Below are positions 37,036 to 49,894 of a DNA stretch of 64,000 nucleotides, piece after piece. Location: positions 37,388,071 to 37,452,070 of the forward strand of contig NC_091144.1 in assembly GCF_041381155.1 (NCBI RefSeq). The letters are read 5' to 3'. This DNA is from Argopecten irradians. Its lineage: Eukaryota; Mollusca; Bivalvia; Pectinida; Pectinidae. The notes beneath the pieces are model-generated. The model saw only the letters and a program-made list of their open reading frames with translations. It ran no database searches and was not told the origin of the DNA. The position numbers and the translations under genes are program-made. Numbering within the stretch: the stretch's first letter is position 1; each line of letters begins with the position of its first letter.

Positions 37036-38009
37036 GCGTTATAATAAAATAACTTTTTTCTGTGTGGTCAATACAATATTATCATAACGTCCAGCAGTGG
37101 TGTTGTTATCTTAGTATATACATAAACACATGCATATGTTTATACATATTTGTATTAATAAAGAAATATGATTGTGAGTCTTTGTATGATGAGGAACTTC
37201 ATAACGAAATAACCGCCTATTCAATTTCTAAGCAAGTGAAAATCTCGCGTCCTTTTAGTTATATATACCGTAATTGGACGAAAAGTTTAACATGTCATTC
37301 AGTAATCTATTAAAATTAACAATGCTTGATGAATTAAGCTGTGAAAAGCATTCAAATGATCAGACAGACATACATGATGTACTATAAACGTTAGTTACAA
37401 CACAGATATTATGCACTGTAAAAGTCTTATTTTTATGCCTTACAAATGTCAAGATGGAAATATACCTGCAAAGTTCACTTTACAATTACTAATAACATTG
37501 TAAAAAAGTGAAATAAAGTTGTAGACCACCGTTTGGCTTCATGGTCTGACCGTATGTATTAACTTTACTGCAACGTAGATGTAGATATAATCATTTTGGT
37601 AGAACTGCCAAAAATCAATTTCAGCTCTTATTTGTACTTGCTCTTCTTGATTCGTGAGTATGTGAGCACATATAACTGTAAGTCACCGTAGATCCTCGAT
37701 GGTGCTGAACTACGTCACCATCGGTGACCAAGCCTATAAATTCACAGTTTTACAAGGAAATGTGAGAGTTCGATAATCCGTTTACGTGATTTGTTTTGAG
37801 GATTATTTATATTTGTTCTTTTTATCACAGTTTCACCTCCATTAATTAGAACAAAAGAGAACTGCACCCACTGTCCTCATTGGAACATCATCAAAGGAAA
37901 ATAAGTCTAATTTCTCGTATGGATGCCTTTAAATACAACTGCAATTATTCGTGGTGTGGGAATTTTTTTTTTTTTTTTTTTTTTTCACTCTCATACCATC
38001 TCTATTCAT

Positions 38010-38289
38010 CTGTTTTCACCCCTGGACTCTCCAATAGTAAAACTCGAGGCAACAGAACAGAACAGGTAATTTAGTCATTTGATGTACATCAAAAGAGCCG
38101 TATAACGGTACACTGTGTGACTGTATGGCTATGAAGTTGTGCCTTGCTCCATCGGTAGTATTCAAAGGAATTTTCTGCTGGCCTGTGATTGGTCAGTTAT
38201 TTTCTCCTGAACTGCCTTCAGTTTTACTATGAGATAGTCCAGGGGTGGATATAACGGCAGTGATATTAACCCCTTGAGTATCGAGGATG
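38010..38289. mobile_element. Family A MITE with worn left end
   Basis: Left arm reduced to CACCCCTGGACTCTCC; interior has TTTGATGTACATCAAAAGAG. Right arm GGATATAACGGCAGTGATAT ends in TCGAGGATG. It follows a poly-T tract (37962-37985). Confidence 0.7.
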
Positions 38290-38454
38290 GGACAAGAAAA
38301 AGTCATTATTATACCCGAGTGGGTTTGCTTAGTGATATACATGCCAGACAACATTTTAAACTCCAGGAAATTGTCATAATTTAGCGTGTCTTTAGATACA
38401 TATATAAAATGGCGGCTGAATACGGGTGTCGATAACGACTCACAGGATATTATT

Positions 38455-38585
38455 GTGACCGTTAGCCGTGTTATACAGGTGACCGCTTGTTAAAGGTTCA
38501 TTGTATAGAATTTTGCATTGGGCGGACCACAGACCGGCCGCATAGAGGAGGTGACCGTTTATTTCGGCTGACCGCTCAAGCAAAT
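38455..38585. repeat. GGTGACCG-type dispersed repeat
   Basis: TATACAGGTGACCGCTTGTT and GAGGAGGTGACCGTTTATTT. Related to the GGTGGTCG phrases at 45 and 48 kb. Confidence 0.4.
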
Positions 38586-39331
38586 TCGACTTGTAATTAT
38601 GTTTATATGACATCGCGATCGCATTTTATCGCTAGTAACAATTTTCCTTTGTGAATGTCCGATGAAGGTGACAGTGATCACCTTGCACTTGTCATTTGAA
38701 CGAGACGCGAGAAACATTCACAGGTTGTGTAACAAATATCCTAGCAGAAGTCGGAATGGAAAGGTGTGAAACATAAAAACAACATCAGAGTTATACAGGA
38801 AAATGACTGAATTCACTGAAACATAATAATATAATTACAGTTTTACAAGAAAATGACAACGATAGACAGTTTACAGAACACATATTTTGTCGTTAGCGAT
38901 AAGAACGGCCACCTGGAAGACGAGTCTCTGACTCAAAGTGTTATCGACTTGAAACAAAGACTATTTTTGGTATTGTTATATCACAGTATCGGGTAAGCAG
39001 GGCAAAAACAATGTATTTGCTGACGTCATTACATGATCATCAAAGGCGACTAATTTCTCTCTGCAATTTGCATATACGACCAGATATCAAAGATTTATCA
39101 AAGATTTATCAAAGATTTTATTATAGTCTCCCAGACACATTAAAATGTGTTACATGGATTTTGAAAATACAAGTTACATTTTTAACTGCACGTGGCAGGA
39201 TGGACAATATATATCATTACAAATTACTAAAATATGGACAATTAATTTGGAAATTAACAATACTTATATATGAACACCATAGAAATCGTGATGATTGGAA
39301 TCGTAAGATATCCACTAAAGGAATTTATTTG

Positions 39332-39398
39332 CAATCCTCGATTCTTCAGGGGTAACTACCACTGACGTTATATCCACCCCTGTGCTATCTCTTTTCAA
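39332..39398. mobile_element. Family A MITE, solo terminus
   Basis: CAATCCTCGATTCTTCAGGG followed by TGACGTTATATCCACCCCTG; the rest is missing. Confidence 0.6.
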
Positions 39399-39960
39399 TA
39401 GGAAAAATAGCTTCTTTTTGTCACTGAAAAAATTATACCATCGTCTGCTCCTGTTTTTGATAGATAAAAATTACAATTCGTCGTCGGTGTATCGAAAAGT
39501 ACGTAAAAGCTCGTCTGGTGTTAAGATAACACCCATTTACAACTATGGTTTTTTTCAGAATTCTGTTGAATAAAAAAAACAACAGGCAAATACATAAATT
39601 GGGACTTCAAGGGAAGCAGTATATGTATATATTACTGAAGATATTTTGATGTCCTAAGTAATTTGTTGAGATCTCCTTTGTTGGTGGCCATACATTTTGG
39701 TGTATTTTTGTATCTTCGCCGTAGCCTGAAGTGGTTATATGAAACCAAACAAATGAATCCTTCGATTGCCAGTCCTTTATTAGTGTCTGTTCAAATTAAT
39801 GATGGATTAAATCAATAGTTCTTAAGTAGTCAGGGATGTGTGGGTGGGCCATATATGTATTTGAGACTGAGAGGTGAGATAGACTTGTCGTACTCACAAG
39901 ACAGTGCGCGGTTGAGTGAATACAATTCTATTTTCAAAATATAAATGGACGCGATTGACA

Positions 39961-40278
39961 CCATCCTCGATACTCCATGGGTTCCGATCATTTACAATCT
40001 CGACAAACCTGGACTATATCATAGTAAAACTGAAGGCAGCTCAACGGAAATCATCTGAACCAATCGCAGGCCTGTAAAGAGTTCCTTTAAAGACTACATG
40101 AAGAGTGACGCCTAAATTCAAAGTCACACAGTCAACCACTGTGTACCGTTATACGGCTCTTTTGATGTACAACAAATGACTAAATTACCGGTTCTGTTCT
40201 GTTGCCTCGAGTTTTACTAAGAGTTCGTCCAGGAGTGTAGAGATCGTAAGTGATCGGAAACTTGTAGTATCGAGGATG
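39961..40278. mobile_element. Family A MITE, full copy
   Basis: Left CCATCCTCGATACTCCATGG; right GTAGTATCGAGGATG. Interior in the opposite sense to the 35.0-kb copy. Followed at once by a second, truncated copy. Confidence 0.8.
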
Positions 40279-40284
40279 AAGAAC

Positions 40285-40457
40285 GTATACAGTATACAAT
40301 GGTTGACTGTGTAGCTTTTATGTTGGGCGTCGCTCTCTCTGTAGTCTTCAAATGGAAATTTTGTTGGATCAGATTTTTTTTCCTCTGAGCTGCCTTCAGT
40401 TTTACTATGAGATAATGTAGAGATCGTAAGTGATCGAAACCCCTGGAATATCGAGGC
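40285..40457. mobile_element. Family A MITE, truncated copy abutting the previous one
   Basis: Starts in the interior (TTGACTGTGTAGC) and ends CCCTGGAATATCGAGGCTG, with a deletion of the CCAGGGGTG part of the right arm. Confidence 0.65.
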
Positions 40458-42137
40458 TGAATATTCATGTATTCCACAAATCCACTCAACATGATATCGA
40501 AATGTATTCAGATATCAGTCAAAAGCGACAGTTAGTATGCAAATATTGTGTAATTACTTTTTATAAAAATGAAAAATGACATTTTTATTCATCGATATCA
40601 ACCTGTTATAGAATATACAAAAAAGGAAGAAATTTTTCAGAAAAAAAAAATATTGATGTGTAAATATTAATGACAGAATTATATGTGTAAATTTACCCAT
40701 AAATACATTGTGGAAACTGATGAATGGATTGATTTTTGAATTATCAAAATAGAATATGTCCTTATTGTGATACCAATGATATTGGTGATGAATTTCATTA
40801 TTTATAAAAGTGTCCTTTTTTACCTTAGAAAGAAAATTATATGTTAATAAGTACAATTACACGATACGATTTATCATTTAACTTTTACAGGTTCTCCCGC
40901 AGGCCACCGTCAAGGTGGCAATGAATAACAAACACATACAGACTGTCCACAACGCACCGTGCGATGCCTTTTAATCTACGACAATGTTTTAGATTAACAA
41001 TCAATTTATCAAAAAGTTAATATAACCAATATACAATCTTGGTATCCATACTTCCACAATTGTTTAATTAACTAAAATTTAAAACCCGACTGTACTCGCC
41101 CGGTGCGCTGCCTGAACTGCCTTACCTGGTCTACCCAGGTAGCATGTACGTGTATTACACCGTCACCTAGCGGACAACCCGCGGGAGAAAGTTATTTCAA
41201 ACAAATTCATTTCACTCAAACGTGTGAAACATTATTTATGAACTTTACAAATAACAAGGCAATTACGTATTTATCACAATTCAGGTTTTTTAAAAGTTGA
41301 AAAATGTAATTTGTCCTTCTTATATGTTGCATTTGTTGAATGTTGTAAATATGTTTCTCTATACAACGCATTATGTAAAGAGACTAGATAACGTTTGAAA
41401 GTTTTGAGGGAAAAGTCACGATATTTGGTAACGTATACTTTCAACGAATGTATATCATGTATAGATAACTTAAGGTTGTTCCCAAAAATGAGATACATTT
41501 GTATGCTTCCTGAATTTGTAAACGGCCTTTGAAAATCTCGAATGTGAATTTGTTTGTGGTAAAACATTATTTTCGAATGCATACATATTCAGATGAGACT
41601 TCAACGAAAGCAAATGTATTCTTAATATCAGTTTCATTAGCATTTAGATCGAAATTACGCAAAACCAATACATTTGTGAACAAACAACAACAACAACTTT
41701 CTGTGTAGTTACCGACAACATGTAAACCAGACCTCTGTCATTATTAATGTTTCATGAGCGGAATTTTTCATACCAACGAATCAAAACGACCTATCAATAT
41801 GTTATTCCCCACCTACAGTTGTTTTGAGAATGTAAAAACTTATAATGCATAGGTTTTAGTTTTACAATAAAAACAAGAGCTGAAAACGTTTTTGGCAATA
41901 CTACTTAAAACCATTACAGTTATATTCTGTGAGAATTCAATGAATGGGGTCATCTGAACATTAAGCATCCTATGTTCCCCATGTTTAATGCAGGTTTTTA
42001 AATTATTTAAGCTTGTTTAATGAGCTAATCTTAAGCAATACCTTCATTGAAGGTAGGATGCTAGAATTGTGTCTAAAGCTTCACTGCATTGAAGTTTGCT
42101 TTATGAGAAAACTTTATAGAAGCACCAAGCAACACCT
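40458..42137. other. Intergenic
   Basis: AGGTTCTCCCGCAGG at 40.89 kb and CCCGCGGGAGAAAGTT at 41.18 kb could be the worn inverted ends of a ~300-bp element. No gene recognised. Confidence 0.4.
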
Positions 42138-42325
42138 ATTCCGTCTTTGCATATTACAGAGTTAGCTCCCTTGCGGGTAGGTATCCGATTGTTACGTCAT
42201 TATTTTGTGAGCGCAATTCACGTCGTTTTCACCGAAACGCATGACGTTACGCTCGCAAACACATGACGTCACAATCAATACCTACCCGCAAGGGCAGATA
42301 ACTCTGTAATGTGCAAATACGGAAT
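42138..42325. mobile_element. Palindromic MITE family C, best copy
   Basis: Left arm ATTCCGTCTTTGCATATTAC then CTCCCTTGCGGGTAGGTAT; the right arm is its inverse and ends in GTGCAAATACGGAAT. Interior has GACGT motifs symmetrically placed. Non-coding. Confidence 0.75.
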
Positions 42326-45300
42326 ATTGAAAGCAGAATGTTAGAATAGTGTCTGCTGCCCCATTGCATGATATCGTAAAAGGCGAGTAAATTTGGTATC
42401 TTAATTCTCGTGACTACCTAGATCAAAATATATTGGATTTCTGTCTCAAACAATTCACTTAGGTATCTCAGGAAGACTTTTCAGTCACCGTACGTCATTC
42501 TCAAGGTAATCCATACTGAACACAAAATGTTAAATACATGATGGATAGAGTTTACAAGAGCCACAGATAAAAGTTCCAGATCTAGTCGCCTAATACGATT
42601 ATGCAGTGGGACAACAGGTGCTATTTTAACATCCTTCCTTTCGTGTAGGTGTTGCTTGAGATTAGCTCATAAAACAATGTTAATGAAGTTTAAAAACTGT
42701 TTTAAACATGGGAAAATAGAGAATGCTTATTAGTGATCATTGAATATGACCTAATTTTATGCACATGACCTAGCCAATGTGACCCTAGGATGTAATTATC
42801 TTAAGCAGGTCAAGTCAAGATCTACATGCAGACTAAGCAACAATCTCAAGCTAAAATTCTTGTAAAATGAAAGTCTTCAACAAAATCATTTACGTTTTAA
42901 TGATGCAAAAACAGCAAAAATGCTTGACAAGGTCACTGTGACCTATTTTTCAATTTATCGTCATTTTTCTGAATTTGAACTGAACTTCACAAACCCATGA
43001 TATGCAAACAAAACTGTAAAATACGTCATTTCTACTGAAAAATTAATTAATGAAGACTTAACCAACGAAAAAGGCAATTTTCAAACTTTGACTTTTGACC
43101 TCTGAAATTACCATGAGCCCAGAAAAAAATCTGATGTTCTGAATAGCATGGCAATATGCAGCTGACCCTAAAGCAACTCATGTTAATTCATGCAAAATAT
43201 TTTCCGTATCACTGAGTGGCCGTAAAACGGTCCAAATTGTTACCCCTCCTTTGTCCAGCCATTCACCAGTGTACAGTACGCAGTTACATTTTACTTGCAT
43301 CGTGAGTTGTAGGCCTGCTGTGTGCCCTCTGGACTCTCCCAGGCTCGTCAACTCATCAGCCGGGTCGATTCCATCTTATTGCCCAGACTGTTACATAAGA
43401 TTTCCAATCTCCCTGCGTTAAATCGCCGTAACAAGACAAACCGGTTTACCGTCAGAGCAGTTGAGGAATTAATGCATATCTCAATAGACAGTATGTATCT
43501 GATTGTAGTTTAGTGCAGAGATGGGAAAGGTTACAAGATATTGGGAGAATGAGACAATATTGTCGGAGACGAGCCTATCTGAATTGTTGATGCATTGCAG
43601 TGCTGTTACACTTAAGTCGGACAGAAACATGTTAACGAAATGATATATGGATACAGGTGTAGATGATCAGGATATAGAAATGGTTGAATTGACATATCTC
43701 ATAACGATAACATTATATCATGTGTTCATCAACGAGTTGCTTTAAAATAAACGGCCTGCACTTGTATAATCGATATTGGAAACGTAATTTCAATATTTGA
43801 ATTGATAATTGTGAATGTCGTCATATCATTATGCAACCCTGCTCGATCTGAACATACCGGCTTCTCACCATCGGCGTATAGTTGTGTAAACTCAAAATAA
43901 GAATGAATTAATTGTCTTGCTTAGATATATGAACAATTTAATCTTTTAAGAGACATTTTTTGGAGTAGTAGAATCCCTTGATGAACATTTTATTATTATT
44001 AAATGTTTTAACACTATGTGTGCTTGAACGTTTTAGGAATTGCGCCGCGCAGCGGAAAAGTTTCTAAAATGAAGTACGAAAAAAATGTGTAGGAGAACCC
44101 TTTTTTTTCATGTGCATGTTTAGAACATATCAGTCGGCGAAAATAGGGGGAGGGGCAAAGGGCAAAAAGACATCCCCCCGTCCTAGGCAACGGGAGAGGG
44201 GCACTTGCTTTAAAATGGTTTACAAACAATAACTATGACTTCGCTAGAAGTTGTTGTTGATAGACATGGCATAATTTAATGGTCACTGCCATCACTTCTG
44301 TTCAGTGTTGTTGACATATAGAAAACGCGTTTTCATTGGGCAGGAAAGCAGGAAGTTCACTTTTGACGTGCTATTCGCCAAGGGTTGCAAGGAGAGTACA
44401 CTGAAAAATGAATACCCTTGGCTAGCGATGTTGGTTGACGCCCTGACGTCACAAAGTTATTTGCATGGGTTGCCGTGTAATACAGCCTTATATTGTATGA
44501 GAAAAGACAGTAAAAAAATGGAACATTTGGTAGATGATTACCACATCCCAATAGCAGTATCTGTCTGATATCTTTTCTTGATTTAAAAGAATTTACAAAA
44601 GAAATCCTGTTGTTAGCCATTCAGAAACAGTACTAAAATGATGTCAAGGTGAGCGATAATGATTGGGAAACTTTTGATAAAAAAATCAAATTAATATTGA
44701 ATTTCACTAAGTGGGTGCCATTTTTTCAAACAAGCCGAAGTTAGCCGACATTGTAACGTCGTCACCGAGAACACCATGTGACTACCGTAACTACGTAACG
44801 TCATTCCGAACTCTTCCGAGAACGGGTCATGAATTTCCGACTTCCGCTCCGTAACTTCAATGGCCACCAGTTTAAAATGAAGGCATGTTTACAAGTATCG
44901 ACTTTTAACAAGTCCTGTACCAAAGTTATGAAGAAAACATTATAAATATTATTTGATATAACTTAATTTAAACTACATCTACAAATACTATCAATATCGG
45001 GGTCGAATCTAACTTGACGTTTTGCTGCTAGCTACGTATAGATATCTAGTGACCTTAAAAATATCAATTTAACCATGCGTGAACTAAAGCAAAATTGTTT
45101 ATAAAAGTACCTTATCTGAATACCTTAGTTGAATGAAGATAATTTTGTCTTAGGTGGTCTTATTACGAAGGTGGTCGTTATACAGAGGTAGACGCTAAGG
45201 CATGTTGACGGACACTGCTTGCAGCTTACTCAACGACATATCATCCTTAAAGGGCGTGATCGGTATGTCAGATGCGGCCTTCAGGGGCGGTTTATAATGA

Positions 45301-46299
45301 GTATCGGCTATAAGGCTTCTCCTTGTTGACTTAGGATGTTGCTTTGTTTTCCTTCAATACTGTGTTTGTTCGACAATCCTGCAGCACTTTGCAGATGAAT
45401 CCTTTTAACTGAGCAATTAATTTCATAGCAAATATTTTTATGTCTTATTTGTTCTCGCCCATAGATTGAGTAAAATGAGAACGCATCAATGTCAATTGGG
45501 CTTGTTTTGTCTGTAGCCTTCTACAACAAATCCATTCCATGCTATATAAGTCTCGGTGTCCGAGTTTTTCAGGTGTCCGACGTATTACCACTTGGCCGTG
45601 AGTTCGAACCCCTCTGTGGTCTTTTACACAGGTCAAAGTTTGTTGTAAATTAACATATCAAACACTTAAGAAGGTGTCTTATTCAGCAAGAGGTCTTTAT
45701 ACGGAGGTGGTCGCTTTGACAGGTTTCACAATACAGACCACCCAAGTGAAAAGAGAAATGTAATCTACAGGTCATATTTTGTCATAAATGGCAATTTGGT
45801 CACTTAATAAGCAGGTGGTCGTTATGTAGAGGTGGTCGCTAAGGCAGGTCTCGCTATACAATTAGATTTAAATAATGACAACAGATAGGGTTGGATTTTT
45901 TTTTCTTCACTCGTTATAAAGATGATTCTCCGTACTATATAATCGTAAAAGAAACATAGTTTTCTTGGGAAGAGGGGAATGTTGTTCTGTTCTGTTCTGA
46001 GAATCACTTCATTAGCAGAGGAATTCTACCGAACATTATTTCCTGGGGTTTTGTTAACAACTATCGACGTTTTCTCGCCGATCAGATTAGACGGTCCGTA
46101 CATTAGGCCAATGACTTTCCTGTCCGTCTAATGGCCGTGAACACTAAAACACACCACAATATTGTTTAGGTCACTGGCCTCTCTTAGTCCAATATTGAGA
46201 TATCACAAAAAACGTGGCCAGATTTGTTTTATTTCCTTTTTCAACTTGTACATGAAATCTGAACGTTTTCTCAAAGAAGCGGCTGACTGTAAAAGATGC
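42326..46299. other. Intergenic with GC-richer patches
   Basis: Patches at 43.24-43.46, 44.30-44.57 and 44.70-44.88 kb stand out in composition. ORFs of 63 and 87 codons lie in the first two, without recognisable motifs or splice partners. Confidence 0.4.
45150..45860 (+). repeat. GGTGGTCG-type dispersed repeat, two clusters
   Basis: AGGTGGTCTTATTACGAAGG and GTGGTCGTTATACAGAGG near 45.16 kb; ACGGAGGTGGTCGCTTTGAC near 45.70 kb; GGTGGTCGTTATGTAGAGGT near 45.82 kb. Probably remnants of one element broken by other sequence. Confidence 0.45.
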
Positions 46300-46560
46300 T
46301 ACATCACTGACAAATGGTATTTTTTCTCTATCAAAAACAGCAGCAGACGAATATGTATTTTTCTGCAGTTGCAGAAGTGACTTATTTTATACCATTACCA
46401 ACATTGACAAGGTTGAGTTTCTTGCTTTACTTCAAAATGAAATTACAAAAAAATAATTACGTCCAAAAAAAAATCCATGGCACTATTCGTATGTTTCTTC
46501 TGTTACAAAAGTTACTTTCTTTACACCATTACTAACATGGGAAAGTTTGAGATTCGCCTT
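46300..46560. repeat. Family E, two inverted partial copies; related scrap at 39.41-39.50 kb
   Basis: TATACCATTACCAACATTGA with GTTGAGTTTCTTGC near 46.39 kb and TACACCATTACTAACATGGG with AGTTTGAGATTC near 46.52 kb are reverse-complement relatives of the family E middle. The ~125-bp spacing suggests a nested or tandem arrangement. Confidence 0.55.
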
Positions 46561-46919
46561 TTATATGTCATAGTCGTCAGTCGTGTATCTTATTTCTTCC
46601 CTTCATTTCAACCAGGGATCCGTTAGTGAACTTTTACCGCTTTCTACGCAATGAATAAATGTACATTCGCGTTTTCGCTAAAAATAACCCACTTTATGGC
46701 TCCAATGCTTTCATTAGAAGTGTTGACGCTTTCCGCGTCCTAATGAAGTCTCGATGCATTATTTTCTTTTAAATCGTAAATAAAGAAGATTTTTATCGTT
46801 GTGCTTTTACTGATAACAGGTTAAAACCCTAAATTGCGCGATTTGAAAATCGAACTGTACTCCAATGAGTACTTTAATATTTACAATAAAAAAACTCATT
46901 CCATTAATGAAAAGCTTAA

Positions 46920-46920
<1 letters not shown>

Positions 46921-46961
<41 letters not shown>

Positions 46962-46962
46962 A
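46921..46962. repeat. (GAT)n microsatellite
   Basis: About 13 uninterrupted GAT units. Confidence 0.95.
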
Positions 46963-48350
46963 CAATTAAAAGTGTAATAAGTATAAACATTGTATGTAAT
47001 ATGGAATGGGTTTTATTTTTCATTTTTTTCATTTTTTTTTCTTAAAGTGCATGTACGATATGTCCTTAACTCGAAAGGACTCCGTGCCAAATTTGAATCA
47101 ATATGCGTGAAAAACAGATTGTAGATTTAAGTTATCCTTGAATTTACCGGACATCCAATGTGGATTCTGAGATACGCTCGAAGACTTAACTTGTAATAGA
47201 AACTTCCCTTTCAAGCAGTTAACACAGCAGAAATATGGTCGAGCGCCTATCGATCTCCACGTCAACAGATCCTGAAAGCACACAACCGACAGATTTTATT
47301 CGCTATTTAAACCACGGATTCGATTCGCGTGTTTGATAAAATGATACAGGTTTATTTAAATCGTTTCTATGAACGTATATATACAATTGGGTGATTTATG
47401 TAGATTTACGGTGGTACACTGCAGTGAAGCGCTGATACATACATGTCTCTCGTTATTTAAATAATCAGCACATAGAGCTACATTACGCCCAATATTCCAT
47501 TTTAATTAAGGAATGCCATTCCTCATTTCTTTTCTGTCCGTGTATAGTGTATTTCTGATAATGGAACTGTTTTAGATTTGTTTCAGATATAATTAGACTT
47601 GTATATACAGAATACAAAGAACCAAACACAACACTCATTTTCTCTCCAGAGGCGCTCGTTATTTCAACGCGATCAGACCCGTATCCATGGAAACGTCCAC
47701 TCTATCCATCGGTCAAGAGCAAAATGGACGAAGTGATATGAAAATGGAAACGAAATAATTGGAAAATTGGTTGGTTAGAAATCCGTCCCGAGCTTTTTAT
47801 CCCATGTCACGCTATTTAAACATTTCACCGCGTCCCGTCCTTATGAACTGACCGTAAAACCGTAGCATCTCTGACGTAGCTATGACATCAACACCCCTGG
47901 CTTAATTAATCTTTATTTGTAAAAGTTTATATCTTGTGGGGTATTCTCAGTGTTAATGTCAATATTAAATGTAGTTTTACGTGGTATGTGTATAGATACT
48001 GTAATGATTGGGGTATATATATATATGATAAATTTAAAGAAAAATCCTTACGGACGAAATCTATAAGAAATAAAAACAATAACGACTGACTATATACTAG
48101 TCAGTCGTTATTGTTTTTATTTCTTAATAATATATATATTTAGAACAACATATATTTAGACTTACAAGTAATTATGTCTAGACACGTATAACGAAAGTGA
48201 TAAATTACTTTGCGGGAAGAAAAACACCATTGCTTAAAAAAGACACGGGAACATTTTGACATGATTAGGACCTAGCCTCACGCTAACATTGAGTTCATAC
48301 CACGATGAAATGAGGTTAAAGTACTTCTTCTAAGTACAATTAAAGTTAAA
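46963..48350. other. Intergenic
   Basis: A slightly GC-richer patch at 47.64-47.88 kb and the 63-bp hairpin; no gene recognised. Confidence 0.4.
48064..48126. repeat. 63-bp hairpin with perfect 29-bp arms
   Basis: Arms 48064-48092 and 48098-48126 are exact reverse complements (left begins TAAGAAATAAAAACAATAAC) around the loop TATAC. Not part of any repeat family recognised here. Confidence 0.95.
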
Positions 48351-48354
48351 CATC

Positions 48355-48530
48355 CCATACCGACCACCTCTATGTAAAGACCCCCTGCTTTATACGATCA
48401 TGCGCTATCTTAGAGTCCCAAATGGTCATTCATAACAAAGGCTGACCTGTGTATAAAGACCACCTGGCTGTAGAGGTATTTATCTTCTCGTCCATTGGGT
48501 GGTCTGTATAGAAGGTTTGACTATATCCTG
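48355..48530 (-). repeat. GGTGGTCG-type dispersed repeat, reverse
   Basis: ACCGACCACCTCTATGTAAA and GTATAAAGACCACCTGGCTG, then TTGGGTGGTCTGTATAGAAG. Immediately precedes the family A copy at 48.5 kb. Confidence 0.45.
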
Positions 48531-48818
48531 CCATTCTCGATATCTCTACACCCCTGGTCTATCTCATAGTACTCAGAGAAACAAATCTGAGCAAATCACA
48601 GGCCGGCAAAATTTTCTTTGAATACTACAGAGAGAGAGCGATATCTTACTTCAAAGCCACAGTCAACCACATTGTACTGTTATACGGATCTTTTCATGTA
48701 CATCAAAGGACTAAATTACATGTTCTGTTCTGTTGCCTCAAGTTTTTCTATAAAGAAGTCCAAAGGTGTAGAGATCGTAAAATGTATGTAATTGAAACCT
48801 CCGAAATATCGAGGATGA
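48531..48818. mobile_element. Family A MITE, nearly full copy
   Basis: Left CCATTCTCGATATCTCTACA (about 24 bp deleted inside the arm), interior AGAGAGAGAGCGATATC, right GAAATATCGAGGATG. Confidence 0.75.
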
Positions 48819-48892
48819 CGTCGATGATGCATACATGAGATTATAGTACACCGCAGTACTATTAAAGTGAAACCTTCCTTAGCGATTTGAAT

Positions 48893-49042
48893 TGTAAAAC
48901 AATTTCTGAAAATAAATGCTTATATATATATATCAATGTAAAGAAGGTTTAAATACATTCGCGGAAATAAACATTCGCAAATGTACTGTGATCGTGAAAT
49001 TCGCAAAAATAAATGACATGCGAATGAAGATGGTTTACAGTA
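48893..49042. mobile_element. CGCG-rich MITE (family B), short copy
   Basis: Left TTGTAAAACAATTTCTG is worn; right GAAGATGGTTTACAGTA is intact. Interior CATTCGCGGAAATAAAC. Confidence 0.55.
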
Positions 49043-49894
49043 CTACATCACATGTACAAAGGGAAGTAACTCTGATAAACAGGAGATCATCATGATCATC
49101 ATGTTTAGGACAGAAATAAGAAAATCATATAATTTGACAACACTTTATTTGGAATGTTATATGTCACATACATTTTTTCCACACACGAACCTATATCATA
49201 CTGTTTTCTGATACAATCTACATGTACATTAATTCTGGCTACAAGCTATCAACAAAAACAAAGAAATAAAGATTGATAAAAAAAAATACTGTCAGGTAGC
49301 ATTGATTTCATGGAGTCTCATTCTTTTAATCTCAACATTTCCCCTTATGTAATGTTATTTAAAAATAAATTCATAATACTATTATTAAAATATGCATCAT
49401 ATGCATTTCAAATGTATCATTTTATAAATTAAAATTATTCAGAAGAAATTTTATTTCATTCTTTTTGCACCACAATCTAATAACTAATAAATGTAAAAAT
49501 CTGAGTCCAACTAAATGAGTATGAAGTTGTTCATGACTAGAAATCTGACTTAAGATGGCAAGAAATTTAACTTTCATGGATTTTGCATTCTGTGCTGAAC
49601 TTGATCTACATTCAATGAACCATTATCTAAGACAAGATATGTTTATTTCAAAGTCTGTCAAAATTACTTTCTGGAATGTTCATTTATAATTCTACAATCA
49701 CCTCAGGACTCCAAAATACACTAATTCAAACTTAAATTTCCTGTCTATTTCCCCATTTTAAACAATCAGTCAAAATTAATGGATGGAACCTTTAAAAACA
49801 ACCTTGAAGCTCTAGTTGAAGTAAGTGTATTCCTAGTTATAACCTTAACAGTTAGCAATAAAATAATAACATCAACAAATGCAAAAAAAATACT

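Noticed and set aside
44305-44568. 87-codon ORF on each strand in a GC-richer patch
   Set aside because: Overlapping ORFs on both strands with no family features or splice context.
45548-45625. Possible tRNA gene (GAGTTCGAACCCC resembles a B box)
   Set aside because: No A box at the right distance and no cloverleaf could be drawn; at most a tRNA-derived relic.
46921-46962. Poly-Asp/Met/Ile coding repeat
   Set aside because: A simple GAT microsatellite with no surrounding ORF.
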